A DNA stretch of 64,000 bases, taken from the NCBI GenBank assembly GCA_937988775.1, contig CALKHP010000030.1, positions 124,001-188,000 of the forward strand. The letters run 5' to 3'. This stretch comes from an uncultured Alphaproteobacteria bacterium (lineage in GTDB: Bacteria > Pseudomonadota > Alphaproteobacteria > Rhizobiales > Beijerinckiaceae). Numbering within the stretch: the first letter of the stretch is position 1; every line of letters begins with the position of its first letter. Both the position numbers and the translations under genes were made by a program. Shown piece after piece: positions 26,159 through 35,347 of this stretch. The notes beneath the pieces are model-generated. The model did no database searches. It saw nothing but the letters and a program-made list of their open reading frames with translations, and was not told the origin of the DNA.

Positions 26159-28015
26159 ATGTCGAAACTTGGAATGAAACCTTTTTTCGCCGGCAAGTCC
26201 GACGGTGATGCGCAACTTGCCGCGATCCGTCGCTCGCAGGCCGTGATCGAATTCAGCATGGATGGCACGATTCTCGACGCGAACGAGAATTTCTGCGCCG
26301 TGCTTGGTTACACGCTCGATGAGATCAAGGGCCAGCATCACAGCATGTTCATCGATGCGGCCGAGCGTCAAAGCCCGGAATACCGCACCTTCTGGGAAAA
26401 GCTCAATCGTGGCGAGTTCAACGCCGCCGAATACAAGCGCATCGGCAAGGGCGGCAAGGAAGTCTGGATTCAGGGGAGCTATAATCCGGTGCTCGACCGC
26501 GCCGGCAAGCCGGTCAAGGTGGTGAAGTTCGCCACCGACATCACGGCGCGCCGCCTGCACCGCGCCGATCTCGACGGCCAGATCGCGGCGATCAGCAAGG
26601 CGCAGGCCGTGATCTCGTTCGATCTCGACGGCAAGATCCTGGAGGCAAACGACAATTTCCTGGCCGTGATGGGCTACACGCTCGACGAGATCAAGGGCCA
26701 GTATCACAGCATCTTCGTCGAACCCGAGATGCGCCAGAGCCCGGAATACGCGGCGTTCTGGGCCAAGCTCCGGCGCGGCGAATACGAGGCGCGACAGTTC
26801 AAGCGCATCGGCAAGGGCGGGCGCGAGGTCTGGATCCAGGCGAGCTACAACCCGATCCTCGATCCCGACGGCAAGCCGTTCAAGGTCATCAAATACGCCA
26901 CCGACATCACGGCGCAGGTCCAGGCCAGCCAAAAGATGCATGTTTCCGTGGCACAGGTGATGCGCGCGGTGCGCGACAAGGACCTGACGACGCGCGCCCC
27001 TCTCGACGGGCTCGACGGCGAGTTCCGCACGCTCTGCGAAGGCGTGAACGAGTTGCTCGACAACCTGACCGGCATCATCAAGGCGGTGCGCATCGCCGCC
27101 GAGGATGCCAGCGTCGCTTCGGGCACGATCGTCGACGGCAGCAAGAACCTCGCGAGCCGCACCGAGCAGCAGGCGGCGAGCCTCGAGGAAACATCGGCGA
27201 CGACGGAAGAACTCTCCGCCTCCGTCAAGCACACGGCGCAGAACGCGCGCAAGGCGACCGAGCATGGCGACGAGGCCAAGGGCGTCGCGGCGCGCGGCGG
27301 CAAGGTCATTGCCGATGCGGTCGATGCCATGGCCCGCATCGACAAGGCCTCGAAGAGCATTTCCGACATCATCACCGTAATCGACGGCATCGCCTTCCAG
27401 ACCAACCTGCTCGCGCTCAACGCCGCCGTCGAGGCGGCGCGCGCGGGCGATGCCGGACGCGGCTTCGCAGTGGTCGCTTCCGAGGTGCGCGCGCTGGCGC
27501 AGCGCTCGGCCGAATCCGCCAAGGACATCAAGGGCCTGATCACCGATGCCGTCACGCAGGTCGAGGGCGGCGTCAAGCTGGTGCACGAAGCCGGCGACGT
27601 GCTCGGCACCATCGTCGATACCGTCGGCCAGGTTGCCGGCGATCTCGAGGAAATCTCCAGCGCCTCGACCGAGCAGGCCAAGGGCATCGAGGAAATCAGC
27701 CTCGCCGTGTCGCATCTCGATGAGATCACGCAGCAGAATTCCGGCCTCGCCGAGGAAAGCGCCGCGACGGCGAGCGGGCTGAAAAGCCAGATCGACGCAT
27801 TGCGCGACCTCGTGGCCGCCTACCAGACCGGGCAGAAGCAGGAGCCAACGCCGCAAGCCGCGCCGATCGTCGTCTCGGAACTGCGCCAGCGCGCCACCCG
27901 CATGGCGGAGGCGATCGGCGACAAGCCGGTGCGGCCGCAACCCGCCAAGCCCGCAGCGCCCAAGCCGGCGAAAGTCGCCGCACAAGGGCGCAGCACCGAC
28001 TGGGACGAATTCTGA
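26159..28015 (+). CDS. Cytoplasmic methyl-accepting chemotaxis protein with two PAS domains
   Basis: 618 aa, no signal peptide or membrane helix. Two tandem PAS domains (about 24-135 and 146-255) are close repeats of each other: both contain GYTLDEIKGQ and KRIGKGG(K/R)EVWIQ, which points to internal duplication. A short linker leads to a long signalling coiled coil with the hairpin tip QTNLLALNAAVEAARAGDAG near 415. The C-terminus is DWDEF, which fits the xWxxF pentapeptide that tethers CheR/CheB in other receptors. It probably senses an internal signal such as redox state or a ligand. Ribosome-binding AGGGG precedes the ATG. Confidence 0.92.
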   Translation: MSKLGMKPFFAGKSDGDAQLAAIRRSQAVIEFSMDGTILDANENFCAVLGYTLDEIKGQHHSMFIDAAERQSPEYRTFWEKLNRGEFNAAEYKRIGKGGKEVWIQGSYNPVLDRAGKPVKVVKFATDITARRLHRADLDGQIAAISKAQAVISFDLDGKILEANDNFLAVMGYTLDEIKGQYHSIFVEPEMRQSPEYAAFWAKLRRGEYEARQFKRIGKGGREVWIQASYNPILDPDGKPFKVIKYATDITAQVQASQKMHVSVAQVMRAVRDKDLTTRAPLDGLDGEFRTLCEGVNELLDNLTGIIKAVRIAAEDASVASGTIVDGSKNLASRTEQQAASLEETSATTEELSASVKHTAQNARKATEHGDEAKGVAARGGKVIADAVDAMARIDKASKSISDIITVIDGIAFQTNLLALNAAVEAARAGDAGRGFAVVASEVRALAQRSAESAKDIKGLITDAVTQVEGGVKLVHEAGDVLGTIVDTVGQVAGDLEEISSASTEQAKGIEEISLAVSHLDEITQQNSGLAEESAATASGLKSQIDALRDLVAAYQTGQKQEPTPQAAPIVVSELRQRATRMAEAIGDKPVRPQPAKPAAPKPAKVAAQGRSTDWDEF

Positions 28016-28045
28016 GGGCGACGCGCTCTCCAGCACGCCTTCAGT

Positions 28046-28130
28046 GTCATTCCCGGCGGCCTCCGGCCGACCGGGAATCCAGGAATTGCTTACAGTTTGG
28101 CCTCTGGATTCCCGCCTTCGCGGGAATAAC
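28046..28130. repeat. Dispersed repeat B, copy 1
   Basis: 85 bp bounded by GTCATTCCCG and CGGGAATAAC, with inner GGAATCCAG ... CTGGATTCC, giving two adjacent hairpins whose outer ends are also inverted. It is related to 57116-57194. It lies between convergent genes and is followed by repeat C (28143-28163) and repeat A (28181-28282), so the whole 288-nt gap is palindromic repeats. Confidence 0.75.
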
Positions 28131-28142
28131 ACGGCGCTTTTT

Positions 28143-28163
28143 GTCCCGGATTTAATCCGGGAC
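28143..28163. repeat. Dispersed repeat C, copy 1
   Basis: Hairpin GTCCCGGA-TTTAA-TCCGGGAC followed by CCAGCGGCGCT. A related unit occurs at 43139-43172 (CCCCGGACTTGATCGGGG then CCAGGGAAGCGCT). Confidence 0.6.
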
Positions 28164-28180
28164 CCAGCGGCGCTCTTCGT

Positions 28181-28282
28181 ATCGGGATGGCCGGGTCAAG
28201 CCCGGCCATGACGGCGGAGGATGGGCGATACGGCGATATTCAACCTCGCCGTCATCGGCGGACTTGATCCGCCGATCCCGAT
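28181..28282. repeat. Double-hairpin repeat A, copy 1
   Basis: Starts ATCGGGAT and ends ATCCCGAT. Hairpin 1 is GGCCGGG-TCAAG-CCCGGCC followed by ATGACGG. Hairpin 2 is CGGCGGA-CTTGA-TCCGCCG preceded by CGTCAT. A ~40-nt variable spacer separates them. It lies between convergent genes. Other copies are at 39101, 43184, 47760 and 60768. Confidence 0.8.
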
Positions 28283-28303
28283 GGGAAGCGTGTCGGCGCG
28301 CCC

Positions 28304-29077
28304 TCACCGCTTGGCGTAGAAAATCTTCTCCCAGGCCTTGTGCGCCTGATAGCCCTCGCGGATGAACGGCGTGAAGATCGCCAGTTTCAGCAAGGTGTTG
28401 TTGATCAGGTTGCCGGGGAAGCGCAGCGGACGCACGAAATCGACGAACAGCACGACGCGCACGGCATCGGTGTGGTTCCAGGCCTCGTGCTCGAAGCAAT
28501 CGTCGAAGATGACGACCTCGCCTTCCGCCCAATAATAGGTCTGGTCCATGACGCGGATCGCGCGCTTGTCACGCGGCTCCGGCATGATCAGGCCGAGATG
28601 CAGGCGCAGCACGCCGTTATATGGCCCGGTATGGGCCGGCAGATGCGTGCCCGGCTCCATGATGGAGAACATCGCGGTCTTCAGGTTCGGGATCTTCTGC
28701 ACCGCCGCCCAGGTCTGCGGGCATTGCGCGATGTTCTGCTCGGACGAGATGCCATAGCCGGTCAGGAAGAAGGTCTTCCAGAGCCGGTCATTGCTGATCT
28801 TCTTCACGTCGGTCGAAATCTCGTGGAAGCTCGGCAGGTCCTCGCGGCGCTCGAGCAGCTTGTCGAGTTCGGCGCGGATGGCGGGATAGGCCGCCTCGAT
28901 CTCGCGCGCCCACGGGAACACCGCCTTGTCGTAAATCGGCGGGTTGCCATGGATCGAGAAGCGCACGTTCTGGCGCTCGGCCCAGCGCACCACCTTCATG
29001 AAGAAGCGGGCGAGAACGCTCTGGCGATCGAGCGGCGTGTGATCGGCGGGCGCGGCGGTCTGGGTTTGCTGGGTCAT
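28304..29077 (-). CDS. Aspartyl/asparaginyl beta-hydroxylase family protein (LpxO-like)
   Basis: 256 aa from ATG 29077; an upstream in-frame start at 29104 is possible. The family signature is present: HTGPYNGVLRLHLGL (first His ligand region and 2-oxoglutarate contacts) and FDDCFEHEAWNH ... VLFVDFVRP (second His and conserved Arg region). Such Fe(II)/2-oxoglutarate dioxygenases hydroxylate Asp/Asn in proteins or, in LpxO, the lipid A acyl chain. The substrate is not determined here. Confidence 0.82.
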   Translation of the reverse strand: MTQQTQTAAPADHTPLDRQSVLARFFMKVVRWAERQNVRFSIHGNPPIYDKAVFPWAREIEAAYPAIRAELDKLLERREDLPSFHEISTDVKKISNDRLWKTFFLTGYGISSEQNIAQCPQTWAAVQKIPNLKTAMFSIMEPGTHLPAHTGPYNGVLRLHLGLIMPEPRDKRAIRVMDQTYYWAEGEVVIFDDCFEHEAWNHTDAVRVVLFVDFVRPLRFPGNLINNTLLKLAIFTPFIREGYQAHKAWEKIFYAKR

Positions 29078-29234
29078 GGCGGGCTTCTGTTCGGTTGAGC
29101 GCAATGGTCGGGATGATTAACCGGCTATCGGGCCGGAAAAGGGCACGATGCCATGTTTTGCGCCGTGCCAATACGCGCATGCCGGACAAGATGCCCGATT
29201 CGCGCCGTTTCCGCGCATTTTCTACGCTGGGGCC

Positions 29235-30077
29235 TCAGCCGCCGGTCGCGAAGCCCGGATAGAGCGTCATACCGCCATCGACGAACAGCGTCGTGCCGAC
29301 GACGTAGTCCGAGTCGTCGGAGGCGAGCCAGACGGCGGCGCGGCCGATATCCTCCGGCTCGCCGATGCGCCCGTAAGGCACCAGCGTCATAAGCTGCTTG
29401 TAGGCGGCTTCGGTCTGCCATGCGGCGGTGTTGATCGGCGTGCGGATGGCGCCGGGCGCGATGGCGTTGACGCGGATGCCCTTCGGCGCAAGCTCCTGCG
29501 CCAGCGTCTCCATCAGCAGCTTGATGCCACCTTTCGAGGCGGCATAATTGGCGTGGCCGGCCCAGGGAATGACCTGGTGCACGGAACTCATGCAGATGAT
29601 CTTGCCGGCAGCGCGCGACACGGCCGGGGCGCTGCGCGCCTCGAAGGCGCGCGTGGCGGCGCGCGCGCACAGGAACTGCCCGGTGAGGTTGACGCCAAGC
29701 ACCTTGTTCCACTGCTCGAGCGTCATTTGGGTGAAGGCGGCGTCGCGTTGCAGCCCGGCATTGGCGACGAGAATGTCGAGCGAACCGAATTCTTCAACAG
29801 CGCGCGCGAACATCGCCTCGACCTCGGCCTCGACCGAAACGTCCGCCTTGAGCGCGATCGCCTTGCCGCCGCCGTCGCGGATCGTTTGCACCACGGCGTC
29901 GGCCGCGGCCGGATCGGTAACGAAATTCACCGCCACCGCGGCGCCGGCCGCCGCGAACGCCAGCGCCACCGCCTTGCCGATGCCGGAATTGGCGCCCGTG
30001 ACCAGGGCGTTCTGGCCGGCAAGCGGCTTTCCGGGGGTTGGCTTGACGGTTGCGGCGGGATTGGTCTGGTTCGGCAC
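29235..30077 (-). CDS. Short-chain dehydrogenase/reductase (glucose-1-dehydrogenase-like)
   Basis: 280 aa from GTG 30077, chosen because AGGAG lies 8 nt upstream; no ATG in frame has such a site. SDR features are TGANSGIG cofactor loop, NAG in LVANAGLQ, catalytic Ser in CMSSVHQ and YAASK, and the PGAIRTP motif. A classical SDR using NAD(P)H on a sugar, polyol or keto substrate. It is 72 nt after the MFS transporter gene on the same strand, which may supply its substrate. Confidence 0.88.
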   Translation of the reverse strand: MPNQTNPAATVKPTPGKPLAGQNALVTGANSGIGKAVALAFAAAGAAVAVNFVTDPAAADAVVQTIRDGGGKAIALKADVSVEAEVEAMFARAVEEFGSLDILVANAGLQRDAAFTQMTLEQWNKVLGVNLTGQFLCARAATRAFEARSAPAVSRAAGKIICMSSVHQVIPWAGHANYAASKGGIKLLMETLAQELAPKGIRVNAIAPGAIRTPINTAAWQTEAAYKQLMTLVPYGRIGEPEDIGRAAVWLASDDSDYVVGTTLFVDGGMTLYPGFATGG

Positions 30078-30149
30078 GGGCTCGCTCCTTTGCGGATGGC
30101 AGGTTATTTCCGGCGCACGCGGCAGCAACGCGGCGCACCGGCAAAGAGT

Positions 30150-31631
30150 TCAATCGACCTGCGACAGCGGCCGGCTCACCTCCTCCAGCGAACGGCGCTC
30201 GGCCGCGACGCCCCAGCGCAGCGCCACGAGACCGGCGACGACCATCAGGCTGGCGCCCAGAAGATAACCCCCAAACAGCGACCAGCGCGAGCCGGTATCG
30301 ATCAGCAGGCCAAAAAGCCACGGGCCGGCGACGCCGCCGAGTCCGGTGCCGACGGCATAGAAGAAGGCGATGGCGAGCGCACGCAACTCGAGCGGGAAGT
30401 TCTCGCTCACGGTCAGGTAGGCGGAACTGGCAGCCGCCGAGGCAAAGAAGAAGATCACCATCCAGGCAATGGTCTGGCCGGCGGCGTCGAGCCAGCCCAG
30501 CGCGAACAGCCAGCCCGACAGGGCGAGCAGCACGCCGGAAATGCAGTAGGTGAAGGCGATCATCGGCCGGCGCCCGATAGTGTCGAACAGCCGTCCGAGC
30601 ACGATCGGCCCGAGTACGTTGCCGAGCGCGAAGGGCAGGATATACAGCCCGACATGCTCGCTGGCGATGCCGTAGAACTCGGTCAGCACCAGCGCATAGG
30701 TGAAGAAGATCGCATTGTAGAAGAAGGCCTGGCCCGCCATCAGCACGAGGCCGACCGTCGTGCGGCCGCGATAGCGCCGGAACAGCACCTCGGCGACCTC
30801 GGCGAACGGCGTCGCATGCCGGGTCTTCAGGCGCACGCGGGCAAACGGCCCCTCGGCGAGAACATGGCCTTCGGCGCGAAAACGCTGCTCGATGCCGGCG
30901 ACGACGCGCTCGGCCTCCTCGGCGCGGCCATGGGTGATGAGCCAGCGCGGGCTTTCTGGGATCCACAGCCGCATGAACACGACGATGAAGGCGAGCAGCG
31001 CGCCGATCAGGAAGGCGGCGCGCCAGCCGAATTCCGGGTCGAGCACGGCGGGATCAAGCAGCACGAGCGCGCCGCCCGCGCCAAGCGCCGCGCCGATCCA
31101 GAAGCTGCCATTGATGACGAGGTCGGTCCAGCCGCGCACGCGCGCCGGCACGAGTTCCTGGATGGTCGAGTTGATGGCGGCATATTCGCCGCCAATGCCC
31201 GCGCCGGTCAGGAAGCGGAAGACCATGAAGCTCCACAGGTTCCACGAAAATGCCGTGGCGGCGGTCGCGAGCAGGTAGACGGCCAGCGTCACGAAGAACA
31301 GCTTCTTGCGCCCGACCCGGTCGGTCAGCCAGCCGAAGAACAGCGCGCCGAGCACGGCGCCCGCCAGATAGACGCTGCCGATGAGGCCGATATCGGCATT
31401 GTCGAAGCGCAACACCGGGCTCGCCTTGAGCGCGCCGGAGAGCGTGCCGGCCAGCGTCACCTCCAGCCCGTCGAGAATCCAGGTCACGCCAAGCGCAACC
31501 GCGACGAGCCTATGAAACCGCCCCCAGGGTAACCTGTCCAGACGGGCGGGGATATCCGTCTCGACTACCGATCCAGCCTCGCCCGCCGCCGTCCCGGAAC
31601 GGCGCGAAGCAACCACACGCGCAACATGCAT
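30150..31631 (-). CDS. MFS transporter, sugar/aromatic-acid porter type
   Basis: 493 aa from ATG 31631; the frame is open to 31775 but that part crosses the divergent promoter and overlaps the neighbour. Twelve hydrophobic segments are expected. MFS motifs include GWLTDRVGRKKLFF after TM2, RFLTGAGIGGEYAAIN and PESPRWLITHGRAEEAE, typical of the SP/AAHS branches. It probably imports a sugar or organic acid and may be co-transcribed with the SDR downstream. Confidence 0.87.
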   Translation of the reverse strand: MHVARVVASRRSGTAAGEAGSVVETDIPARLDRLPWGRFHRLVAVALGVTWILDGLEVTLAGTLSGALKASPVLRFDNADIGLIGSVYLAGAVLGALFFGWLTDRVGRKKLFFVTLAVYLLATAATAFSWNLWSFMVFRFLTGAGIGGEYAAINSTIQELVPARVRGWTDLVINGSFWIGAALGAGGALVLLDPAVLDPEFGWRAAFLIGALLAFIVVFMRLWIPESPRWLITHGRAEEAERVVAGIEQRFRAEGHVLAEGPFARVRLKTRHATPFAEVAEVLFRRYRGRTTVGLVLMAGQAFFYNAIFFTYALVLTEFYGIASEHVGLYILPFALGNVLGPIVLGRLFDTIGRRPMIAFTYCISGVLLALSGWLFALGWLDAAGQTIAWMVIFFFASAAASSAYLTVSENFPLELRALAIAFFYAVGTGLGGVAGPWLFGLLIDTGSRWSLFGGYLLGASLMVVAGLVALRWGVAAERRSLEEVSRPLSQVD

Positions 31632-31698
31632 GAGAAAATTCCGTTTTCTTTCAAAAGCCTCCTTGCCCGACTGAAGCGGACGTGATGAAGAGCGTTGC

Positions 31699-32229
31699 AT
31701 GACTGCGACGACAAACCAGAATACATCGTTGGAGCTTGCCAACGCGCTGCTGATGAAGGCCCGCGAGGCGAGCATCCCTGTGTCAGCCGCGACCTTACAG
31801 CAACTGGTCTATTTGGCGAGCGGCTGGAACCTCGCCATCAACGGTCGGCCGCTGATCCTCGACCAGCCCGAAGCCTGGCCGACCGGCGCGATCTACCGCC
31901 GGCTGTTCCAGGCGTTGCAGCGTCACGGCGACAGGCCGGTGCCGGACCTGGTGCAGTTCGGCGACGACCTGCCGATCGAGAGACAGGAAACCGGCGTGCC
32001 GGCGATCGGCTATTTCACGCATCAGGAATATGCCGTCATCGACAAGACCTGGACGACCTACGGCTCCTACGACAGCGACGACCTCACGCGCCAGACGCGC
32101 GGCCCCGGTACGCCCTACGCGCAGTTTTTCGAGCCCGGACGCTCGATCCTGATGCCGGTCGAGGCGGTGCGCGCGTATTTCGTCACGCTGGCCAAGGCCG
32201 GACGCGACCGGGGCGCGCCGGTCGCCTGA
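31699..32229 (+). CDS. Panacea (SocA/DUF4065-like) domain protein, orphan
   Basis: 176 aa. The segment LQQLVYLASGWNLAINGRPL ... EAWPTGAIYRRLFQAL matches the Panacea/SocA pattern (helix with L-x-YLA, then AWxxGPV-like). Panacea domains serve as antitoxins or protease adaptors (SocA in Caulobacter, many toxin pairs). No toxin-like gene is adjacent: a divergent MFS gene lies upstream and an M20 peptidase downstream. It may be an adaptor or a solitary antitoxin, and the call is by pattern only. Confidence 0.65.
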   Translation: MTATTNQNTSLELANALLMKAREASIPVSAATLQQLVYLASGWNLAINGRPLILDQPEAWPTGAIYRRLFQALQRHGDRPVPDLVQFGDDLPIERQETGVPAIGYFTHQEYAVIDKTWTTYGSYDSDDLTRQTRGPGTPYAQFFEPGRSILMPVEAVRAYFVTLAKAGRDRGAPVA

Positions 32230-32356
32230 TCCTGGGCGCCCGGCATGGCGGCACCGCGTCGCGGGCAAGGCGGTATCGCGCCGGCAAAAGCTGGGTTAGT
32301 TTCCTCGCCTGCTCGGGACGGCCGCGCGCCGCCCTTTTCGGGAGGGGAACGGCGAA

Positions 32357-33775
32357 ATGGACAACCGGAACGACCTATGGCGGCATGTCGATGCCGTGAA
32401 GGATGATTATATCGGGCTCAGCGACCGCGTCTGGGGCATGCCCGAAGTGTGCTACACGGAGCGGCGCTCGACGGCCGAGCACCGCGCCCAGCTCGATCGC
32501 GAGGGCTTTCGCATCAGCGAGAACATCGCCGGCATCCCGACGGCCGTGATGGGCGAAGCCGGCGAAGGCGGCCCGGTGATCTGCATCCTCGGCGAATATG
32601 ACGCCCTGCCCGGCCTCAGCCAGGAATCGGGCGTCGCGGCGCACACGCCGATCGAGGCTGGCGGCCCCGGCCATGGCTGCGGCCACAACCTGCTCGGCTC
32701 GGCCGCGATGCTGGCGGCAACCGCCGTGAAGAACTGGCTCGCCGAGAACAAGTTGCCCGGCCGGGTGCGCTATTACGGCTGCCCGGCCGAGGAAGGCGGC
32801 GCGGCCAAGGCGTTCATGGTGCGCGCCGGCGCCTTCGACGATGCCGACATGGCGATCTCGTGGCACCCGTCGAGCTGGTGGGAGGTGGCGCCGCCGCTGT
32901 CGCTCGCCAACACGCGCGCCGACTTCATCTTCACTGGCCGTGCGGCCCATGCGGCGGCCGCTCCGCATCTTGGCCGCAGCGCGCTCGACGCGGTGGAACT
33001 GATGAGCGTCGGCGTCAATTACATGCGCGAGCACATGCCGAGCGACGCGCGCGTGCATTACGCGCTGCTCGACACCGGCGGCATCGCGCCCAACGTGGTG
33101 CAGGCCCATGCCAGGGTGCGCTACTCGATCCGCGCCCGCGACCTGCCCGGCATGCTCGACCTCGTGAAGAGAGTCCGGAAAATCGCCGAAGGTGCTGCAT
33201 TGATGAGCGAAACCCAGATGGAGATGCGCATCGTCAGCGCGGTCTCCAACGTGCTCGGCAACGATACGCTGGAGCGCGCCCTGCACGAGATCATGGAGGA
33301 TCTCGGGCCGCCGCATTTCGACGATGCCGACCGCGCCTTCGCCCGCGACATCCGCAAGACGCTGTCGCCGCAGGATATCTCGGCGGTGTTCCATTCCATC
33401 GGCCAGCCGCAGACCGACGCGCCGCTGGCCGATTTCATCACGCCCTTCGACACCAAGCGCAACCCGGCGATCGGCTCGACCGATGTCGGCGACGTGAGCT
33501 GGAAGGTGCCGACCGTGCAGGCACACGCGCCGACGGTCGCCATCGGCACGCCGTTCCACACCTGGCAGGTGGTGGCGCAGGGCAAGATGCCGGCGGCGCA
33601 CAAGGCGATGGTGCAGGTCGCCAAGGCGATGGCGGCAACCGCTGCCCGCGCCCTGACGGATGCCGATTTCGTCAAGGCGGCCAAGGCCGATCATGCCCGG
33701 CTGACGGCGGCGACGCCCTATGTCTCGCCGTTGCCGCCCGAGGTGCAGCCGCCGCTCGACATGTCGCGCGGATAA
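32357..33775 (+). CDS. M20 family amidohydrolase, AbgB-like
   Basis: 472 aa, close to the 481 aa of AbgB. Metal-site motifs of M20 peptidases are seen: GEYDALPG, GHGCGHNLLG, YYGCPAEEGG and WHPSSWW, followed by a dimerisation domain and a final QVVAQGKMPAAHKA segment near the C-terminal His. AbgB is the catalytic half of p-aminobenzoyl-glutamate hydrolase; related enzymes cleave other N-acyl amino acids. No AbgA partner is present nearby. The 183 nt after it hold no supported gene. Confidence 0.85.
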   Translation: MDNRNDLWRHVDAVKDDYIGLSDRVWGMPEVCYTERRSTAEHRAQLDREGFRISENIAGIPTAVMGEAGEGGPVICILGEYDALPGLSQESGVAAHTPIEAGGPGHGCGHNLLGSAAMLAATAVKNWLAENKLPGRVRYYGCPAEEGGAAKAFMVRAGAFDDADMAISWHPSSWWEVAPPLSLANTRADFIFTGRAAHAAAAPHLGRSALDAVELMSVGVNYMREHMPSDARVHYALLDTGGIAPNVVQAHARVRYSIRARDLPGMLDLVKRVRKIAEGAALMSETQMEMRIVSAVSNVLGNDTLERALHEIMEDLGPPHFDDADRAFARDIRKTLSPQDISAVFHSIGQPQTDAPLADFITPFDTKRNPAIGSTDVGDVSWKVPTVQAHAPTVAIGTPFHTWQVVAQGKMPAAHKAMVQVAKAMAATAARALTDADFVKAAKADHARLTAATPYVSPLPPEVQPPLDMSRG

Positions 33776-33958
33776 AGCGGCTTCGGCTCCGGCAGCGCCG
33801 GGGTGTTGTGCCACACATAATGCATCGTCGATGATTGCAATGGCGTATCGGCCGGGGCATAGCGGGGTGCTTCCGCGCCGGCATCGTGCCGGCCGTGGCC
33901 GCGCCCCGCCCTGCTGATCCCGGCACCAATTCCCTCAGCCGACGCGTCGCCTAGCTTC

Positions 33959-35317
33959 ATGTCCGACGGCCTTCCGCTTCCGCAACGCATCTGGGCCTAT
34001 GGCACCATCCTGGTCGCGCTGACCATGTCGGTGCTCGACAGCTCGATCGTCAACGTCGCGCTGCCGAGCATGGCGCATGACCTGAAGATCGACGCAGCCG
34101 AGGCGATCTGGATCGTCAACGCCTACCAGCTCACGGTGACGATGAGCCTGCTGGCGCTGTCCTCGCTCGGCGACATCAAGGGCTACAAGCTGATCTATCT
34201 TGGCGGGCTGACGCTGTTCACGCTCGCCTCGCTGCTCTGCGCGCTCTCGACATCGCTGCCGATGCTGGTGACGGCGCGCGCGTTGCAAGGGTTCGGCGCG
34301 GCCGGCGTGATGAGCGTCAATCTGGCGCTGATCCGCTTCATCATTCCGAGCCGCATCCTCGGGCGCAGCATGGGCATCACGGCACTGACGGTGGCGATGT
34401 CCTCGGCGCTCGGGCCGACCATCGCCTCGGCCATCCTGTCGGTCGCGACCTGGCCATGGCTGTTCTTCGTCAACCTGCCGCTCGGCGTGATCGCGATCAG
34501 CGTCGGCCTGCGCACCCTGCCCGCCACGCCGCGCTCGGGCAGGCGGTTCGATTTCGGCAGCGCGGTTCTCAGCGCGCTGACTTTCGGGCTCTTCATCATC
34601 GGGGCCGACCAGTTCGGCCATACGGGCCGGGTGCCGATCGCCCTCGCCCTGCTGGCCGGCGCGGCCCTCAGCGCCACCTGGCTCACGCGGCGCCAGCTCT
34701 CCCTGCCCTCGCCGCTGCTGCCGGTCGACCTGCTGAAAATCCCGGTTTTCGCGCTGTCGATGGCGACCTCGATCTGCTCGTTCGGCGCGCAGATGCTGGC
34801 CTATATCTCGCTGCCTTTCTACTTCCAGTACGTGCTCGGCCGAACCGCCGTCGAAACCGGGCTGCTGATGACGCCGTGGCCGCTCGCCGTCGCGCTGGTG
34901 GCGCCATGCGCCGGCCTGTTGGCGGACTATTTCACGCCGGCCCGGCTCGGCGCCATCGGCCTTGCCGTGATGACGCTCGGCCTCACCCTGCTGCTGTTCC
35001 TGCCCGCGCACCCGACGACGCTCGATATCGCGTGGCGACTGGTGGTGTGCGGCGTCGGGTTCGGCCTGTTCCAGACGCCCAACAACAAGGCGATCATCAC
35101 CTCGGCGCCGGTGCATCGCAGCGGCGGGGCGAGCGGCATGCAAGCAACCGCGCGCCTCGTCGGGCAATCGAGCGGCGCGGCGGTGGCGGCGATCATCTTC
35201 AACCTGACCGGCGTGATGGACCAGATGCCGGTGGCGCTGATGATCGCCATCACCCTGACCGGCTGCGGCGCGATCACCAGCGCCATGCGCCGCTTCGAGA
35301 AAGGGACGCGGGCCTGA
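33959..35317 (+). CDS. MFS multidrug transporter (DHA2/EmrB-QacA type)
   Basis: 452 aa, about 14 hydrophobic segments. Typical DHA2 features are LDSSIVNVALPSMAHDL in TM1, WIVNAYQLT, the GDIKGYKLIYLGG loop and RALQGFGAAGVMS. It exports drugs or metabolites by proton antiport. It converges on the chemoreceptor gene with only 30 nt between stops. Confidence 0.88.
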   Translation: MSDGLPLPQRIWAYGTILVALTMSVLDSSIVNVALPSMAHDLKIDAAEAIWIVNAYQLTVTMSLLALSSLGDIKGYKLIYLGGLTLFTLASLLCALSTSLPMLVTARALQGFGAAGVMSVNLALIRFIIPSRILGRSMGITALTVAMSSALGPTIASAILSVATWPWLFFVNLPLGVIAISVGLRTLPATPRSGRRFDFGSAVLSALTFGLFIIGADQFGHTGRVPIALALLAGAALSATWLTRRQLSLPSPLLPVDLLKIPVFALSMATSICSFGAQMLAYISLPFYFQYVLGRTAVETGLLMTPWPLAVALVAPCAGLLADYFTPARLGAIGLAVMTLGLTLLLFLPAHPTTLDIAWRLVVCGVGFGLFQTPNNKAIITSAPVHRSGGASGMQATARLVGQSSGAAVAAIIFNLTGVMDQMPVALMIAITLTGCGAITSAMRRFEKGTRA

Positions 35318-35347
35318 ACGGCTCCGAAGGTGTTAAGCCGCCTCGCG

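Noticed and set aside
28046..28282. CRISPR-like repeats
   Set aside because: Repeats are palindromic, of different families and irregularly spaced, with no repeat-spacer array and no cas genes.
29148..31532. 794-aa plus-strand frame opposite the SDR and MFS genes
   Set aside because: Low-complexity translation without motifs and antisense to two well-supported genes.
33718..33990. Minus-strand 90-aa frame between the M20 and MFS genes
   Set aside because: It overlaps both neighbours, has no ribosome-binding site and no recognisable domain.
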